DNA of 64,000 nucleotides from JALZVT01 sp964634815 (GTDB lineage Bacteria; Pseudomonadota; Gammaproteobacteria; Pseudomonadales; Azotimanducaceae): the NCBI GenBank assembly GCA_964634815.1, contig CAZWMD010000002.1:62001-126000 (forward strand), read 5' to 3'. Made by a program: the position numbers and the translations under genes. Every line of letters begins with the position of its first letter. Position 1 is the stretch's first letter. The notes under the pieces are model-generated. The model was not told the origin of the DNA. It saw only the letters and a list, made by a program, of their open reading frames with translations, and searched no databases. Of the stretch, positions 25,969-34,770 are shown in pieces.

Positions 25969-27303
25969 CTATTGGGCTTCTGCGGCGAAACGAATGGTAA
26001 CGGAGGTGCCCTCCGCCGGTCGACTGACCGCACTGATCTGCCAACCGAACTGGTTGGCCAATCGTCGCACGATAGATAAGCCCAATCCATGCCCCTTGGT
26101 GGCCTCCCGGCTGGATTCGGCTCTATAAAAAGGTTCAAACGCACTGGCTAGCTCGCGCTCCGACATGCCCATCCCGGAATCCTTAACCTCTACCGAATCA
26201 GCTTGTAGCGTCACTGTAACCTCCCCGTTCTTTGTATAAGTCAGGGCATTACGCAACAGATTCCCCAGCACGATATCGATAATTTTCTCGGTGGCCAGCA
26301 CTTGCAATTCAGCGTGCTCAACAAGCACCACCTTGTTGCCCGACGATTCGATATAGGGCGCCAACAGATCAAGCTGATTAGCTGCAACCGAGTTAACCAG
26401 TGTGGGAGTTTTCGGTGGAACGATCTCGTCTTCTCTGGCGAGCAATAAAAGCGTTTCCAGCAGAGTTTCCATGTCGAGTACGGTTCGCCGCATTCGTTTC
26501 AACGCAGCCTTCTCAAACTCAGGCCGTTCCTCACGCCGCTCCAGCAGATCGAGAGAGCCCTTGAACACTGCCACCGGTGTTCTGAGCTCATGCCCCGCGT
26601 CTCGAGTGAACACCCTTTCTCGATCGATCGCGGCATCGAGGCGAGTGGTGAAATGCTCCACCGCATCAATCATTGCCGCCACTTCATCGTCACTCGTGGC
26701 TGACAGTGACTCTAAATCCAGATCAATTCGCCCGCTACGCTGAAAGTTCACGTTTTCAAGCCGCTGCGAAAGTTCGACTATCGGCGACAGCGCTCTCTGC
26801 GACCACCGGTGCGCAAAAAATAGCAGCACATACATAAGCAGCAAAACAATAGAGAGCGGCAGGATGCCAAAATAAAACGCTAAACCCGAAACCTGATCGC
26901 CAAGAAAAGCAAGATACAACCGTTTGCCATCCTGCTCAGACACATGCACCAGCACTCGCTGGCCTTGGAGCACGGAAGGTTGATACCCCACAGGCAGTGT
27001 GGCAATTTCAGGTGGCGGACCAGCGTGGACAGACTGCGCCGATTTCCGGGGTTCTAACACCGGGGAAGGATCAACCACAGTCATGTAGCCGGTCATATTG
27101 GCTGTATTTGGTAGCGGCTGCTGCGGATTCTCTTCATAAAGCGCCCAATAGTGCGCTGCCTCACCGTTCAAGGCCTGGCGAGTGAGCAGATCTTCGACAA
27201 TGAGCTGGGTAATGTAGATACCAATGAGCGTCGCCAAACCGATGACGATGAGCTGAATTGCAAAGATCCTGCCGAGACGAGCGCTCAAGCCGCGTTGTTT
27301 CAC
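25969..27303 (-). CDS. Sensor histidine kinase
   Basis: The 444-residue membrane kinase has a first membrane helix at about residues 12-36, a roughly 100-residue periplasmic sensor part, a second helix near 142-164, and a HAMP-like linker. The phosphoacceptor His238 is in RDAGHELRTPVAVF. The ATP-binding domain has the N box GNLLRNALTYTKNG, DSGMGMSER and GHGLGLSIVRRL. It starts with GTG, 8 bases before an assembly gap. Its ribosome binding site (GAGAG) is seen only in the duplicated flank on the other side at 27466. The partner is the convergent OmpR-type regulator. The signal is unknown. Confidence 0.93.
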   Translation of the reverse strand: MKQRGLSARLGRIFAIQLIVIGLATLIGIYITQLIVEDLLTRQALNGEAAHYWALYEENPQQPLPNTANMTGYMTVVDPSPVLEPRKSAQSVHAGPPPEIATLPVGYQPSVLQGQRVLVHVSEQDGKRLYLAFLGDQVSGLAFYFGILPLSIVLLLMYVLLFFAHRWSQRALSPIVELSQRLENVNFQRSGRIDLDLESLSATSDDEVAAMIDAVEHFTTRLDAAIDRERVFTRDAGHELRTPVAVFKGSLDLLERREERPEFEKAALKRMRRTVLDMETLLETLLLLAREDEIVPPKTPTLVNSVAANQLDLLAPYIESSGNKVVLVEHAELQVLATEKIIDIVLGNLLRNALTYTKNGEVTVTLQADSVEVKDSGMGMSERELASAFEPFYRAESSREATKGHGLGLSIVRRLANQFGWQISAVSRPAEGTSVTIRFAAEAQ

Positions 27304-27310
27304 TGTTGGT
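27256..27310. repeat. 55-bp exact duplicate flanking assembly gap (left copy)
   Basis: This stretch is identical to 27411-27465 on the other side of the N gap. It holds the first 16 codons of the histidine kinase gene. It is most likely an assembly overlap rather than a biological repeat. Confidence 0.95.
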
Positions 27311-27410
27311 NNNNNNNNNNNNNNNNNNNNNNNNNNNNNNNNNNNNNNNNNNNNNNNNNNNNNNNNNNNNNNNNNNNNNNNNNNNNNNNNNNNNNNNNNN
27401 NNNNNNNNNN
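27311..27410. other. Assembly gap of exactly 100 N
   Basis: One hundred N bases join two contigs whose ends share the same 55 bases. The round size is a default scaffold gap and not a measured distance. Removing the Ns and one repeat copy (155 bases) gives a continuous, sensible kinase 5' region. Confidence 0.99.
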
Positions 27411-27465
27411 AATTGCAAAGATCCTGCCGAGACGAGCGCTCAAGCCGCGTTGTTTCACTGTTGGT
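27411..27465. repeat. 55-bp exact duplicate flanking assembly gap (right copy)
   Basis: This is identical to 27256-27310. Reading on to 27480 supplies the true upstream bases of the histidine kinase gene, including GAGAG placed 8 bases before its GTG. Confidence 0.95.
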
Positions 27466-27482
27466 CTCTCACTGTTCTTCTC

Positions 27483-28022
27483 TCACTCTTGCTCCTGAGC
27501 ACTCTGCATCGTCCGGGCCCAGGAAAACAGGATATAAAATAGTATCGCCCACACAAGCACGATAAGGCCGAGCGCATAGGGATTGGGCAATACCACAGCG
27601 TCCAGTCTCTGACCTGCGAGGTAGCTTGGCACACTTGCGCCTCCGGCCATTAAAGCACCCAGCCAGGGGCGCGCGACAAATACACTCAAACTGTGCATCA
27701 GGGTAAGTCCAACCCCAACCCACAGGAGTAAAATCCAGGGCGGTGCAATGAGAATCCTTTGGCCAAGAAGCTCAACTGGCCAAGCCTCAGAACCAAAGTC
27801 AAGAATCGATGTTGTTGCCCATACACTGTCGAGGCACAGACCCACTAGAAGCAGGGTACCAACAAACTTCAGATCCCGGGAAAGGCAGCCTTGAGAATAA
27901 GAAAATGCCAACAATAGGCTCACGCCTATCGCACCCCAGAGCCAAACTCCCTGGGCCCCTCCAAGCACGCAGGCAAACCAGGTGATCTGAAAAAGAACCG
28001 CATTCGCTATTTTCTGCTTCAC
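27483..28022 (-). CDS. DUF2878 family integral membrane protein
   Basis: The 179-residue protein has about six hydrophobic segments, and the motifs LGGAQGVWLWG, LDSVWATTSILDF, PPWILLLWVGVGLTLMHSL and GGASVPSYLAGQRL are characteristic of DUF2878. It starts with GTG, 40 bases after the stop of the FAD oxidoreductase gene, so both are probably in one transcript. DUF2878 genes are commonly found with this oxidoreductase, DUF1365 and cyclopropane-fatty-acid-synthase-like genes, which points to membrane lipid modification or light/oxidative stress response. Its biochemical role is unknown. Confidence 0.85.
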   Translation of the reverse strand: MKQKIANAVLFQITWFACVLGGAQGVWLWGAIGVSLLLAFSYSQGCLSRDLKFVGTLLLVGLCLDSVWATTSILDFGSEAWPVELLGQRILIAPPWILLLWVGVGLTLMHSLSVFVARPWLGALMAGGASVPSYLAGQRLDAVVLPNPYALGLIVLVWAILFYILFSWARTMQSAQEQE

Positions 28023-28062
28023 TTGTCTTTATTTTGACTGTTCGGCTTTGCAAATAGTTGCA

Positions 28063-29325
28063 TCACGCGCTCACAGCAACGTTCGGCAATGCCGTCAGAG
28101 CTTGGGCAACCTGTTCTCCGCTAACAAAGCCGTCTTCGTGAGTCGAAAAACCCCAATAAGCCCCTGCATAGTAGGTTCGATTATGACCGCTAATCTCTTC
28201 TCGCCGTTGTTGCGCCGCCTGGGTAGCCAGGCTGAACACTGGCACTGTGTACACTCGCTCCATCCAAACTGATCTGGGGCTTCGAGCCGGGTTTAGTGTG
28301 ACAAAAAAGTTGGGCGCGTTTTCCAGGGACTGTAACTGATTCAGCCAATAGGTTATCGACAATTCGGCGCGGTTATCACCAACAACGTTCCAGCTCGACC
28401 AGGCTTTTGTTCTGGCCGGCATAAAAGATGGATCAGAATGCACAACCGCCTTTTGGGTTTGGTACTGAAACGCACCGAGTATCTCTCGTTCGGTAGCTGT
28501 GGGCTCTATCAACTGGAGAGCCTGGTCAGCATGGCAAGCAAAAACGACGCGATCGAATCGCCGCTCATCGCTTGCCGTAAAGACTCGTACAAAGCCCGGG
28601 TTACGCTCGACTCGTGTGACTGTCGTCGACAGAAGTGTCTCGCCCTGATAGGCGTTTAGAAACGCTGACACATAGCGATTGGAGCCCCCTTCCACAACGC
28701 GCCAGGTTGCTCGCCTGTCCACGTGCAGCAGATTATGACGTTCCAAAAACCCAAGCACATAGCCAAGCGGCAAATTACGAGCTTGCTCTGGGTTAGTTGA
28801 CCAGAGCGCCAAACACAATGGAAGCAGATGATCTTCGATAAATCCCGCACTGAACCGGGCGCTGTCAAGGTAATCACCAAGCGTGATTGGCGTTTTTGCA
28901 GCAGTCGTATTTGGTCCAATGGCGTTGAGCTTTCGTGCTTCCTTAAAAAATCGCGAAATATCCCACAGCATGTGAAGGAAACGCTGATTCAACAGACTCT
29001 TTCGATTACTGAATAATGCGCCAATATCTCCGGTGCCATAGGCCAAATCTTCAGAGTTAATACTGACCGCAAAAGACATATTGGTCTCTTTGGTGGCAAT
29101 ACCGAGTTGCTCGAGCCAGTTAGAGAACCTTGGAAAGCTGTTCGCATTGAACGCCATAAATCCGGAATCAATTGCGTAGGATCGACCATCCACAAACAGA
29201 TTATGTGTATCGGTGTGCCCACCCAACCTCGCCTGGGATTCGTACAGGGTGACATCCATGGTCGACTGCAGACCCGAGGCCAGTGCCATACCCGTCACTC
29301 CACCACCGATGACTGCTACTTTCAT
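28063..29325 (-). CDS. FAD-dependent oxidoreductase, NAD/FAD-binding amine-oxidase-like (COG2907 type)
   Basis: The 420-residue flavoprotein begins with the dinucleotide-binding motif VAVIGGGVTGMALASGL and an acidic strand end (LYES). GGHTDTHNLFVDGRSYAIDSGFMAFN and PGFVRVFTASDERRFDRVVFACHADQAL are hallmarks of the COG2907 group. The C-terminal FAD contact is TYYAGAYWGFSTHEDGF. Related proteins sit with cyclopropane-synthase-like methyltransferases and DUF1365 and act on unsaturated fatty acyl chains. Neither partner is visible here. Only DUF2878 follows it and DUF6134 is divergent. Confidence 0.88.
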   Translation of the reverse strand: MKVAVIGGGVTGMALASGLQSTMDVTLYESQARLGGHTDTHNLFVDGRSYAIDSGFMAFNANSFPRFSNWLEQLGIATKETNMSFAVSINSEDLAYGTGDIGALFSNRKSLLNQRFLHMLWDISRFFKEARKLNAIGPNTTAAKTPITLGDYLDSARFSAGFIEDHLLPLCLALWSTNPEQARNLPLGYVLGFLERHNLLHVDRRATWRVVEGGSNRYVSAFLNAYQGETLLSTTVTRVERNPGFVRVFTASDERRFDRVVFACHADQALQLIEPTATEREILGAFQYQTQKAVVHSDPSFMPARTKAWSSWNVVGDNRAELSITYWLNQLQSLENAPNFFVTLNPARSPRSVWMERVYTVPVFSLATQAAQQRREEISGHNRTYYAGAYWGFSTHEDGFVSGEQVAQALTALPNVAVSA

Positions 29326-29408
29326 ATCAGCCAGGTACTGCGTTAGGGAATGAGATAAAGTGAATCATGGCGGTTGAGAGGTCTCGCGAAGTCTGGCGCA
29401 TGCTAAAA

Positions 29409-29442
29409 CGTGGATCAGTTCGTGGATCAGTTCGTGGATGGG
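29409..29442. repeat. 12-bp tandem repeat (CGTGGATCAGTT), about 2.8 units
   Basis: Two exact 12-base units (29409-29420, 29421-29432) are followed by a partial, diverged third. They lie in the region between the FAD oxidoreductase and the DUF6134 gene. In the DUF6134 reading frame they would encode a DQFV repeat, but that part is probably upstream of the true start. Confidence 0.8.
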
Positions 29443-29523
29443 TCCAAAGCCACGTCTGGCACCGAAGATGGCTCGACCACCAAAAAAGGCCTATACCCCA
29501 GGCTAATAGTATCCAAGGAGCTC

Positions 29524-30270
29524 GTGAATCAGGTGTCAATTCAACGTTGTCAAGCAGTGCGCCAACCCCGTAAAGCGCACAAATTCATCAGCCTGCTCAC
29601 CACACTATTGGGCTTGCTGGCGTTCTTCTCAGCTCTTGGCGCTGCTGCCTGGTCAGAACCAGATACCGATACCATGGCAAAGGCAAAGGCAAAGGCAAAG
29701 GCAAAGGCAAAGGCTGGAAGCCTAAGGTTTAACGTTTGGCTGGATGATCGAAAGATGGGAAAACACTCCTACAGCTTCGCTCCGGAAAACGGTGATCTGA
29801 TAGTGACCAGCACTGCTGACTTCAGCGTTAAAATTCTGTTTGTTGAAGTGTTTAGCTACCAGCACACTTCGGTAGAAACCTGGCGCAGCAACTGTCTTAT
29901 GGCGCTAACTTCAAGCACCACCACCAATGGGAACAAAGAGTCCGCGGATCTCTCATTTCCAGAGACAGACTGTGCTGGTACTTTTGCATATTGGGATCTG
30001 AAGCGCCTACGCAAGCCGGTACTAACCAACGCTCAGAACGGCAAACAGGAAGAGACCGTCTTTCAAGAGTTGAATGAATCTCAACTGCCAATCATCGGCA
30101 AACGCAAAACATTGTCTGGATATAACGGCAAGGTTACAGAAGTAATCCTGTCGACGCCCTCCGCGACTTTTGGTCTTTTCTACGATGACAGCCTCAATTT
30201 ACTCGTGATGCAAACCCAAAACGATGGTCGCACTATTAGCTACATCAGTGATGTGCTAAAAGTAAAATAG
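29524..30270 (+). CDS. Exported DUF6134 family protein
   Basis: The core matches DUF6134: FNVWLDDRKMGKHSYSF, TADFSVKILFVEVFSYQHTSVETW, SNCLMALTSSTTTNG, and a C-terminal TLSGYNGKVTEV region. A signal peptide (LLTTLLGLLAFFSALGAAAW) precedes it, so it is periplasmic. The frame is open from an ATG at 29410, but the sequence before the signal peptide looks non-coding. AAGGAG at 29515 supports a GTG at 29524 or 29533. Between signal and domain is an Ala-Lys repeat encoded by six GCAAAG units. The conserved Cys in SNCL is present. Function is unknown; it is a common neighbour of DUF2878/COG2907 genes. Confidence 0.8.
   Translation: MNQVSIQRCQAVRQPRKAHKFISLLTTLLGLLAFFSALGAAAWSEPDTDTMAKAKAKAKAKAKAGSLRFNVWLDDRKMGKHSYSFAPENGDLIVTSTADFSVKILFVEVFSYQHTSVETWRSNCLMALTSSTTTNGNKESADLSFPETDCAGTFAYWDLKRLRKPVLTNAQNGKQEETVFQELNESQLPIIGKRKTLSGYNGKVTEVILSTPSATFGLFYDDSLNLLVMQTQNDGRTISYISDVLKVK
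29677..29712. repeat. GCAAAG hexanucleotide repeat, six perfect units
   Basis: Six consecutive GCAAAG units encode alternating Ala-Lys in the DUF6134 protein. Unit changes keep the frame, so slippage would alter only linker length and positive charge just after the signal peptide. Confidence 0.95.
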
Positions 30271-30288
30271 TATCGAACAGGCTTTGAG

Positions 30289-31899
30289 CTAATAGCGTGA
30301 CGCGAGCGACGCAGGTACTCTTCGAGAAACGCCTGGTGCGTATAGTCGTTCGGAGTAGAGTTTAGCCGTCTGCTCCCAGGTAAATCGATTCGCTTCAGCG
30401 TTTGACCGCATATCCTTGAAATCCTTCACCGCTGCGTGAGCCTTAAGGGCTCGCTTTAAGGCCAGTTCGCAGTTTCGCGACTTCTCGTCCAGATCTTCAC
30501 CATCAAACTGAAAGCCGTCAATGCCATCTCGCACCGTATCTTGCAATCCACCTGTTGCGTGAACCAGACACGGCTGACCGGCACGCATCGCCAGAAGTTG
30601 AGAAATTCCGCAGGGTTCAAACAAACTCGGCATGAGAAAGAGATCGCCTGCTCTATAGAGAGTATCTGCGATGGAGTCTGAGTAACCCCGCAGAAACAAA
30701 AAATTTGTATGGCGTGCTGCATGCTCAACAAGTTGCCGCTCCAAAACCGCATCGCCCGTGCCAAGCATTACCAAAGCACCCCGATCATCAATCATATCGA
30801 GCAAGCGATCCAAGAGTGTTTCTCGAGCTTCGTCTCGTCTATGAAGCAGCAGCCCCACTTTCTGTGGAGTAATCCGCCCTACACTTGTAAGTAAAAAGCA
30901 GCCCGCGAGGGTTTTACCGATGTTTTCCAGAGACTCCCGGGCAAGATAGTCACTGGAACGCAAAGAATCATGTTCTCCGATCCAACCTGAAAGCGTCTGC
31001 CTTATGCTCCGCTGAAGTACGCTACGTTGCTCGGCCAGTTCCTCAGTACCGGTTGTTGATTCGCCGGACGCCAATTCCTGAGAATAGGCACAGCCGTTCA
31101 AAATCCCAACAAGATCATCCTCGTCAGAACGAATCTGCAAATCAAATTCCAAACCTTCTCCGCCATGCAATCCCAGTTCTGGTTCGCTGGATTCAAGCAC
31201 TTCACGTGCATAGGTAGGCGAAACCACATGCACCTTATCTACAAGTCCAATGGCAGCTCGCGTAGGGTTGTAGCAGTCAGAGTAAGTGGGGTCTCGAAGG
31301 CTCTCAAGATCAATGGCTAATTTAGGAAACCAGCTCAACAACGACGAAGGGTGACCCCGGAGTGGTCGAACCCCTTGCAGTGCAAGGTTATGAATGCTGT
31401 AGACAAGCTTTGTCGGTGCAAGCAACCTGTTGGCTCGTGCCAGTACGGCAAAGGTAGCCGCATGCCAATCGTGCAGATGTATAACATCCGGAACAGGAAA
31501 GGCCTTATCCAGGAGAAGTTGTACTACCGACGCACAGAACAACGCATAGATATTCGCATCAGTTGCAAATGGTTGATCGTCTGGATCGTGATGATAGATC
31601 TGTCCAGGTGGCGATGAAAACAATGGATGATCCACTACCCAACAGCCTGCTCCGCTTTGATCATCAAGCTGATAGAGACCTACTAGTTGCTGAGAGCCAG
31701 CAAATTCCACCCGAGCATCAGCTACGTGCTTCGCCAGCTTTCCTTTCTGATACACCCCATAAGAAGGTAGAACAACGTCACAATCAACGCCGGCAGACAC
31801 CAACGCAGGAGGCAGTTGCTCAATTACATCGCCAATTCCACCAATCTTGCCGCCAGGCAACCCACCGTGTTCGGCGGCCAACATCAAAACTCTGGTCAT
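30289..31899 (-). CDS. glgA: Glycogen synthase (ADP-glucose)
   Basis: GlgA extends alpha-1,4-glucan chains from ADP-glucose. This GT5 protein has Lys in GGKIGGIGDVIEQLP at the N-terminal substrate loop (usual form KTGGLADV), VIHLHDWHAATFAVLA, VVSPTYAREVL, GILNGCAYS, RITPQKVG, and the C-terminal catalytic motif SLFEPCGISQLLAMRAG followed by HATGGLQDTV. At 536 residues it is longer than the E. coli enzyme (about 477), mostly through an insertion in the C-terminal half. It is the last gene of the glycogen operon, starting 2 bases after the glgC stop. Confidence 0.93.
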   Translation of the reverse strand: MTRVLMLAAEHGGLPGGKIGGIGDVIEQLPPALVSAGVDCDVVLPSYGVYQKGKLAKHVADARVEFAGSQQLVGLYQLDDQSGAGCWVVDHPLFSSPPGQIYHHDPDDQPFATDANIYALFCASVVQLLLDKAFPVPDVIHLHDWHAATFAVLARANRLLAPTKLVYSIHNLALQGVRPLRGHPSSLLSWFPKLAIDLESLRDPTYSDCYNPTRAAIGLVDKVHVVSPTYAREVLESSEPELGLHGGEGLEFDLQIRSDEDDLVGILNGCAYSQELASGESTTGTEELAEQRSVLQRSIRQTLSGWIGEHDSLRSSDYLARESLENIGKTLAGCFLLTSVGRITPQKVGLLLHRRDEARETLLDRLLDMIDDRGALVMLGTGDAVLERQLVEHAARHTNFLFLRGYSDSIADTLYRAGDLFLMPSLFEPCGISQLLAMRAGQPCLVHATGGLQDTVRDGIDGFQFDGEDLDEKSRNCELALKRALKAHAAVKDFKDMRSNAEANRFTWEQTAKLYSERLYAPGVSRRVPASLASRY

Positions 31900-31901
31900 A
31901 G

Positions 31902-33215
31902 CTAGCGCGTCGCGTGCAAGGGTTGTCCGAGCATATCAGGAGTGACCAGCACAACCCCACCCGGAGAGACCCTGAAGCCTCTGGCTCGATCTGCCTCATG
32001 ATCAACCCCTACCTCAGTTCCGTCCGGCAGTTTCACGCCACGATCGATCACACAGTTCTTTAGGGTGCAATGACGCCCAATCTCACATTCAGGAAGCACC
32101 ACGGCCCCTTCCATTTTTGTATGAGAATGAACCCGTACCGACGAGTACATCAACGATTTCTTAACGCTAGCGCCAGATATGATGCACCCACCAGAGACTA
32201 GCGAATCTACAGCGTATCCACGACGCTCATCCTCATCGAAGATAAACTTGGCCGGCGGAAGTTGACTTTGTGCCGTACGAATTGGCCAGTCTTTATCATA
32301 AATATTGAGCTCTGGATCTGGCTCGACGAGCTCCATATTAGCTTGCCAGTATCCGTCAATCGTTCCCACATCGCGCCAGTAAGCCTGCACACCGGTATCA
32401 GCATCAGTAAACGAATAGGCAAACATACGGTGCTTATCTACAATTTTGGGAATCAAATCAAAACCAAAATCATGAGTTGAATCCGGGTTTTCGGCGTCTT
32501 CAAGCAGCTGTTGAAACAGGAAATCTGTATTAAAGACATAAATGCCCATCGACCCCAGGCAGGTATCAGGCTGTCCCGGAAGGGGTGCAGGCTGCTCGGG
32601 TTTTTCCTGGAACGATAAAACCCGGTTCGTTTCATCAACCTGCATTACGCCGAGTTGCCCAGCTGCTTCGTCACAGGGGATAGGCACACAACCGACCGTC
32701 ATGTCTGCGTTGCTACGATCGTGTGCAGCAATCATAGTACCGTAATCCATTTTGTAGACATGATCCCCCGCAAGAATCACGACATGCTTTGGTGCAGCCG
32801 AACGAATGATATCCAGGTTCTGAAAAACCGCATCTGCCGTCCCCTTATACCAGTCGTCAGAGTACCGTTGCGATGCTGGCAAGACCTCAACGTATTCATC
32901 TGTTTCTTTTCGATAATGAGTCCAACCTGAAATGAGATGTCGCATCAACGAGTGGGATTTGTACTGCGTCAGCACACCTACCCTTCGAATTCCCGAGTTT
33001 GCGCAATTCGACAGGGTGAAGTCGATAACCCGAAACTTGCCCGCAAAGTACAGGGCTGGCTTCGCTCGCCAACTCGTCAGCTCATGAAGCCGGCTTCCTC
33101 GTCCGCCAGCCAGTATGAGAGCCATAGAGTTTCGGGTGAGCCGGGAGACAAAACGCGCCCCGTCAGCCGATTCCATGTCTGCTGAGGCCAAGTGTCCATC
33201 TAGTGTTGCGTTCAC
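31902..33215 (-). CDS. glgC: Glucose-1-phosphate adenylyltransferase
   Basis: GlgC makes ADP-glucose from ATP and glucose-1-phosphate, usually the controlled step of bacterial glycogen synthesis. The pyrophosphorylase loop is LILAGGRGSRLHELT. FRVIDFTLSNCANSGI, the active-site Asp in LAGDHVYKMDYG, and GSMGIYVFN with FGFDLIP follow. A C-terminal left-handed beta-helix (VVLPECEIGRHCTLKNCVID) ends the 437-residue protein. It starts with GTG one base after the malQ stop. Confidence 0.96.
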   Translation of the reverse strand: MNATLDGHLASADMESADGARFVSRLTRNSMALILAGGRGSRLHELTSWRAKPALYFAGKFRVIDFTLSNCANSGIRRVGVLTQYKSHSLMRHLISGWTHYRKETDEYVEVLPASQRYSDDWYKGTADAVFQNLDIIRSAAPKHVVILAGDHVYKMDYGTMIAAHDRSNADMTVGCVPIPCDEAAGQLGVMQVDETNRVLSFQEKPEQPAPLPGQPDTCLGSMGIYVFNTDFLFQQLLEDAENPDSTHDFGFDLIPKIVDKHRMFAYSFTDADTGVQAYWRDVGTIDGYWQANMELVEPDPELNIYDKDWPIRTAQSQLPPAKFIFDEDERRGYAVDSLVSGGCIISGASVKKSLMYSSVRVHSHTKMEGAVVLPECEIGRHCTLKNCVIDRGVKLPDGTEVGVDHEADRARGFRVSPGGVVLVTPDMLGQPLHATR

Positions 33216-33216
33216 G

Positions 33217-34770
33217 TTAGCAATTCCATTTCTTATGCTGATAGGTCCGACTATCTTCGGACGATTCCGCTGTTCGACCAGAAGATCGGCAGCGTTGTTT
33301 TAGTTTTTGAGCAAGTTCCGTTGTTAGATCACACGAGTCCAGCCTCCACAGCCAGTTATCACCTACGGTGCCTGGAGTATTGAATCGCGCTTCCTCCGAT
33401 AAACGGAGTAGGTCCTGGACGGTTATCACTGCCAGCTGCGCAGGACTGGATAGCACCACATCAACAATGGCATCTACCAGCTCTTGGAGCGTGCTTGAAA
33501 AATAGCGACTCTTCAGAGACTCGACGGTCTCAGAGGGAAGGCTTTCCAACCAACCCAGGGTTGTGTTGTTGTCATGTGTGCCGGCATAGCACACGGCATC
33601 AGCTGTTATATTCTCGGGGGCATGAGGGTTGTCAGAACCGCCATCAAAACCAAATTGCAACACGCGCATACCCGGCAATCTAAAGTCTTGGCGCAGCTCG
33701 TGCACTGCATCAGTAATATCTCCCAAATCTTCCGCTACCAACGGCAGGTTTTGAAAGTCTTGCTGCAACGCATGCAGGAAGTCACTGCCCGGTCCAACCT
33801 GCCACGCCCCAAAGCTCGCATCGGGAGCACTTGCTGGCACAGACCAATAGGATTCAAGACCTCGAAAATGGTCAATGCGGGTAAGGTCAAACTGTGTAGC
33901 GCAGTGTTTCATTCGCGCTCGCCACCACAGGTAATTGTCTTGGGCGGCCTTCTCCCAGAGGTACAATGGGTTCCCCCAGAGTTGACCCGTCGGAGCGAAG
34001 TAATCTGGCGGGACACCCGCGACGTTTTTGGGAGAACCACCAGCATCCAGATCAAATAGCTCGGGATGGCTCCAAACGTCTACGCTGTCTGAGGCAACAT
34101 AGATTGGGCAATCGCCTAACAAAGAAATGCCTCGTGAGTTTGCATAAAGACGTAGCGCGGTCCATTGCTGGTAAAACAGGAATTGAACAATTTTTACCGC
34201 TTCGAGCGACGGCGCTTCTTCTTTGTCGAAATCTCGAAGCGCAGCAGAATCTGCCTGCGCAAATTCTTTTGGCCACCTGTTCCAGGCAGAACCATCAAAT
34301 CGATTCTTCAAGACCGTAAACCGAGCGTAATCGTGCAACCAGTGCTGCTCAGTACCACTAACAAATTCTTGATAGTTCTGCATAAGAGAAGCTGACGCGC
34401 GTTGCGTAAACTCTCTGCAGACCTTTTTCAATACTCTGTTCTTGAACTCCTTTACCAACTGAAAATCTACAGCATTGGAGTTCATAGGCTGTGCCTGCAA
34501 ATCACCCTCATCTAACAGCTGTATCTCAAGCAGCTGATCCAGACTAATCAACAGAGGGTTTCCGGCGTAAGCTGACGGCGATTGGTAGGGTGAGGCGCCA
34601 AAGCCAACCTCGCCACAGGGTAAGACCTGCCACCAGCTTTGACCGGCTGCCACCAACCAATCAACAAAAGCCCTGGCCGCAGACCCAAGATCTCCTATGC
34701 CCTCTCCGCCAGAGAGACTGGTTATGTGCAGCAAAATGCCGCTGGCACGATTCATCTCTTGGTTTTCCAT
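33217..34770 (-). CDS. malQ: 4-alpha-glucanotransferase (amylomaltase, GH77)
   Basis: MalQ disproportionates maltodextrins, releasing glucose and making longer chains that phosphorylase can use. Family signs are ASGILLHITSLSG at the N-terminus, PSAYAGNPLLISL, LLGDCPIYVASDSVDVWSHPE, the nucleophile region TRIDHFRGLESYW, EDLGDIT with the acid/base Glu, and YAGTHDNNTTLGW. It has 517 residues. The ATG at 34770 overlaps the glgP end by 19 bases. An ATG at 34755 overlaps it by only ATGA and is equally plausible. Confidence 0.95.
   Translation of the reverse strand: MENQEMNRASGILLHITSLSGGEGIGDLGSAARAFVDWLVAAGQSWWQVLPCGEVGFGASPYQSPSAYAGNPLLISLDQLLEIQLLDEGDLQAQPMNSNAVDFQLVKEFKNRVLKKVCREFTQRASASLMQNYQEFVSGTEQHWLHDYARFTVLKNRFDGSAWNRWPKEFAQADSAALRDFDKEEAPSLEAVKIVQFLFYQQWTALRLYANSRGISLLGDCPIYVASDSVDVWSHPELFDLDAGGSPKNVAGVPPDYFAPTGQLWGNPLYLWEKAAQDNYLWWRARMKHCATQFDLTRIDHFRGLESYWSVPASAPDASFGAWQVGPGSDFLHALQQDFQNLPLVAEDLGDITDAVHELRQDFRLPGMRVLQFGFDGGSDNPHAPENITADAVCYAGTHDNNTTLGWLESLPSETVESLKSRYFSSTLQELVDAIVDVVLSSPAQLAVITVQDLLRLSEEARFNTPGTVGDNWLWRLDSCDLTTELAQKLKQRCRSSGRTAESSEDSRTYQHKKWNC

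Noticed and set aside
27151..27542. Open frames reading through the N gap
   Set aside because: They consist largely of undefined bases and duplicated flank, and are assembly artefacts.
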